From assembly GCF_000017685.1 (NCBI RefSeq), contig NC_010602.1, positions 1,691,501-1,755,500 on the forward strand: a stretch of 64,000 nt of DNA, written 5' to 3'. The position numbers and the translations under genes were made by a program. The DNA is from Leptospira biflexa serovar Patoc strain 'Patoc 1 (Paris)' (GTDB lineage: Bacteria; Spirochaetota; Leptospiria; Leptospirales; Leptospiraceae). Within the stretch, counting starts at the first letter, position 1. Every line of letters begins with the position of its first letter. Below are positions 62,548 through 64,000 of this stretch, piece by piece. The notes below the pieces were generated by a model. It was given only the letters and a program-made list of their open reading frames with translations, was not told the DNA's origin and did not search any database.

Positions 62548-64000
62548 ATGTTATCATTTGACCAGTATCTTGCAATCGATTACGGCTCCACATTTTTGAA
62601 GGGAGTATTATTTAAGAAAGTTTTAGGCAAAGTAGTGATCCTTCGGACAGAAAGTTTACCAATCGTGGAACTTGAAGAAAATGAAGGAGATCCTTTTGAA
62701 TACAATATCATTCGATTCATCCAAAGTTTTTTCCCCGAAGAAAATCGATTTCTCATTAATTTAGGAATTCATAATTTATTTGTACGCGATATTACAGTTC
62801 CTCTTGTTTCTGAAAAAGCCATCCAGGAAGTTTTACCTTTTGAAGTCGAAAATTTAGTTCCATATCCCATGGAAGAATTGGAAGTCATCGGGAAAACCTG
62901 GAGAACTGGAAAAGAAAATTCAGATGTCATCACCTTTAATGTTCACCATTCCGAATTATTTCGTGCTTTAAAACCATTTGCGAAAGGGGATCTAACTTTA
63001 AGTTGTTTGTCATTGGACTCATTTGTGCTTTCGGCGTTAATCACAAAAAATTACCCATTGTTAGTTGGTGATAAAACTATCTTACAACTCGATTTAGGTG
63101 GTAGGTATAGCATATTAAATATTTTGTACGATGGGAAACTAAGACACACTCGCCAAATTTATATTGGTGGAGAAGAGGTTACTTCCGAAATTGCAAACAT
63201 ACTTAGGATAGATATGGACGAAGCAAGGCTTGTGAAAGAATCTTTGCCAGTTGGTTTTTTATATGATACAATTGAGAAATCGGAAGAAACAAAATTTTTA
63301 AATCAATTTCATATCAATCTGACACAATTTAAGTCACTTAAGAAATTTATTTTAGCCAAATTAGACCAAATTATACATGAAGTTGAAAATAGTATTTTTT
63401 CATTACCGGAACAAGAACGACCAAGTTTGATTCTACTTTCTGGTGGTGCAAGTCTCTACCCTGGCCTTACAGCCTTTTTAGAAGAAAAATTAGGGATCAA
63501 AACAGGTCGGTATGAATTTTTAGGAATCAATGATCCGAGTTTTGTGACGGCAGTCGCGACTGGTGTTCATTTTGAATCACGAAGCCGAGTCAATTTTTTA
63601 GAAACTGGATTTGCTAAAAAAATACACACAAACCGGTTTAAACTTTCAGCGTTCAAACCACATATCATCTTAGTCAGCATTTCCTTAGTTTTGTTATTTG
63701 GTGTTTTTCTCATCGGGATTATTTTAGATAAACGTAAAATTGCCGCAGGCAAACAGATATTAATGGAAAAGTATAAAAATGGAATTGGTGGGGAGTTAGG
63801 TGAAGATGAAGATCCTGTTTTTGCAGCTAACAATAAATTGAAAGCTGAACGTAAAAAAACAGAAATTTATCGCTTATTTTTATCCCAAGAGAGTGTTTTG
63901 GATGTTTTGAATGAAGCAACTGAACAATTTCCATCTCCTGAAGTATTACCTTTCATTTTGGATCAATTTAATTTTGAAGAGAAGGAAATTCAAATTTATG
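62548..64000 (+). CDS. gspL: GspL/PilM-like protein (3' end outside window)
   Basis: About 484 codons are visible, and the frame runs off the window. An actin-like cytoplasmic domain starts with LAIDYGSTFLKGVLF, and has LQLDLGGRYSILNIL and LILLSGGASLYPGL. A transmembrane helix (HIILVSISLVLLFGVFLIGIIL) lies near residue 382, and a periplasmic domain begins after it. In type II systems GspL links GspE to the pseudopilus platform; the fold is shared with PilM of type IV pili. The position after gspK makes GspL the likely role. gspM would be expected next. Confidence 0.88.
   Translation, partial: MLSFDQYLAIDYGSTFLKGVLFKKVLGKVVILRTESLPIVELEENEGDPFEYNIIRFIQSFFPEENRFLINLGIHNLFVRDITVPLVSEKAIQEVLPFEVENLVPYPMEELEVIGKTWRTGKENSDVITFNVHHSELFRALKPFAKGDLTLSCLSLDSFVLSALITKNYPLLVGDKTILQLDLGGRYSILNILYDGKLRHTRQIYIGGEEVTSEIANILRIDMDEARLVKESLPVGFLYDTIEKSEETKFLNQFHINLTQFKSLKKFILAKLDQIIHEVENSIFSLPEQERPSLILLSGGASLYPGLTAFLEEKLGIKTGRYEFLGINDPSFVTAVATGVHFESRSRVNFLETGFAKKIHTNRFKLSAFKPHIILVSISLVLLFGVFLIGIILDKRKIAAGKQILMEKYKNGIGGELGEDEDPVFAANNKLKAERKKTEIYRLFLSQESVLDVLNEATEQFPSPEVLPFILDQFNFEEKEIQIY

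Overview
The window looks like chromosome of a Leptospira species, more likely from the saprophytic (L. biflexa-type) side of the genus than the pathogenic one. This is an inference from a moderately low GC content, many TTG start codons, densely overlapping reading frames, spirochaete-style lipoboxes and gene content: heptose/KDO lipopolysaccharide genes together with RpoN, HPr kinase and a full gsp set. No rRNA, tRNA, CRISPR, insertion sequence or prophage was seen, and no gap between genes exceeds 300 bases. The window starts inside a minus-strand O-antigen ligase-like gene and ends inside a gspL/pilM-like gene.

Layout. 1-6.8 kb: envelope sugars (O-antigen ligase-like protein, WaaE-like glycosyltransferase, gmhA), an orphan ABC ATPase, a membrane FHA protein and a Cys-rich lipoprotein. 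6.9-10.3 kb: leuCD, an exported FKBP isomerase and a cysteine-synthase-like protein with altered active-site loops. 10.3-13.9 kb: a cNMP-patatin fusion, divergent from recN. 13.9-20.5 kb: TolQ/TolR-type proteins, BamA, PcrA/UvrD and a small exported protein. 20.5-26.9 kb: CysQ-like phosphatase, glycosyltransferase, TlpA-like lipoprotein, acyl-CoA synthetase, two unknown proteins and a Lon-N protein. 26.9-33.6 kb: split HldE (kinase plus adenylyltransferase), pyrG, kdsA and lptC-lptA-lptB, a block for making and exporting LPS core. 33.6-40.2 kb: rpoN, hprK, ptsH, an NtrY-like kinase, an NtrX-like regulator and a UDG-4-like protein. 40.2-48.6 kb: priA-fmt-PASTA-rpe-rpsP-khpA-rimM-trmD-rplS-rnhB-ylqG-like-ylqH-like, an order close to that of Bacillus subtilis. 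48.7-53.6 kb: HD-GYP-like protein, yraN, a small conserved-looking gene, comM, a lipoprotein and a LysM-M23 peptidase. 53.6-64 kb: a type II secretion operon gspC-D-E-F-G-H-I-J-K-L.

Two processes dominate: building and exporting the outer membrane (LPS sugars, Lpt, BamA, TolQR, type II secretion), and a translation/replication housekeeping block. Most genes within a block overlap or nearly abut, so translational coupling is likely. I see no clearly foreign island or complete new system. The most interesting signals are family members that have lost defining residues: PriA without one zinc site, an NtrX-like regulator without GAFTGA, an HD-GYP protein without its HD histidine, a PASTA protein without a kinase where prkC would sit, a UDG-4-like protein with iron-sulfur cysteines but no catalytic motif, and an intact RNase HII frame with no ordinary start codon beginning at a terminator hairpin.
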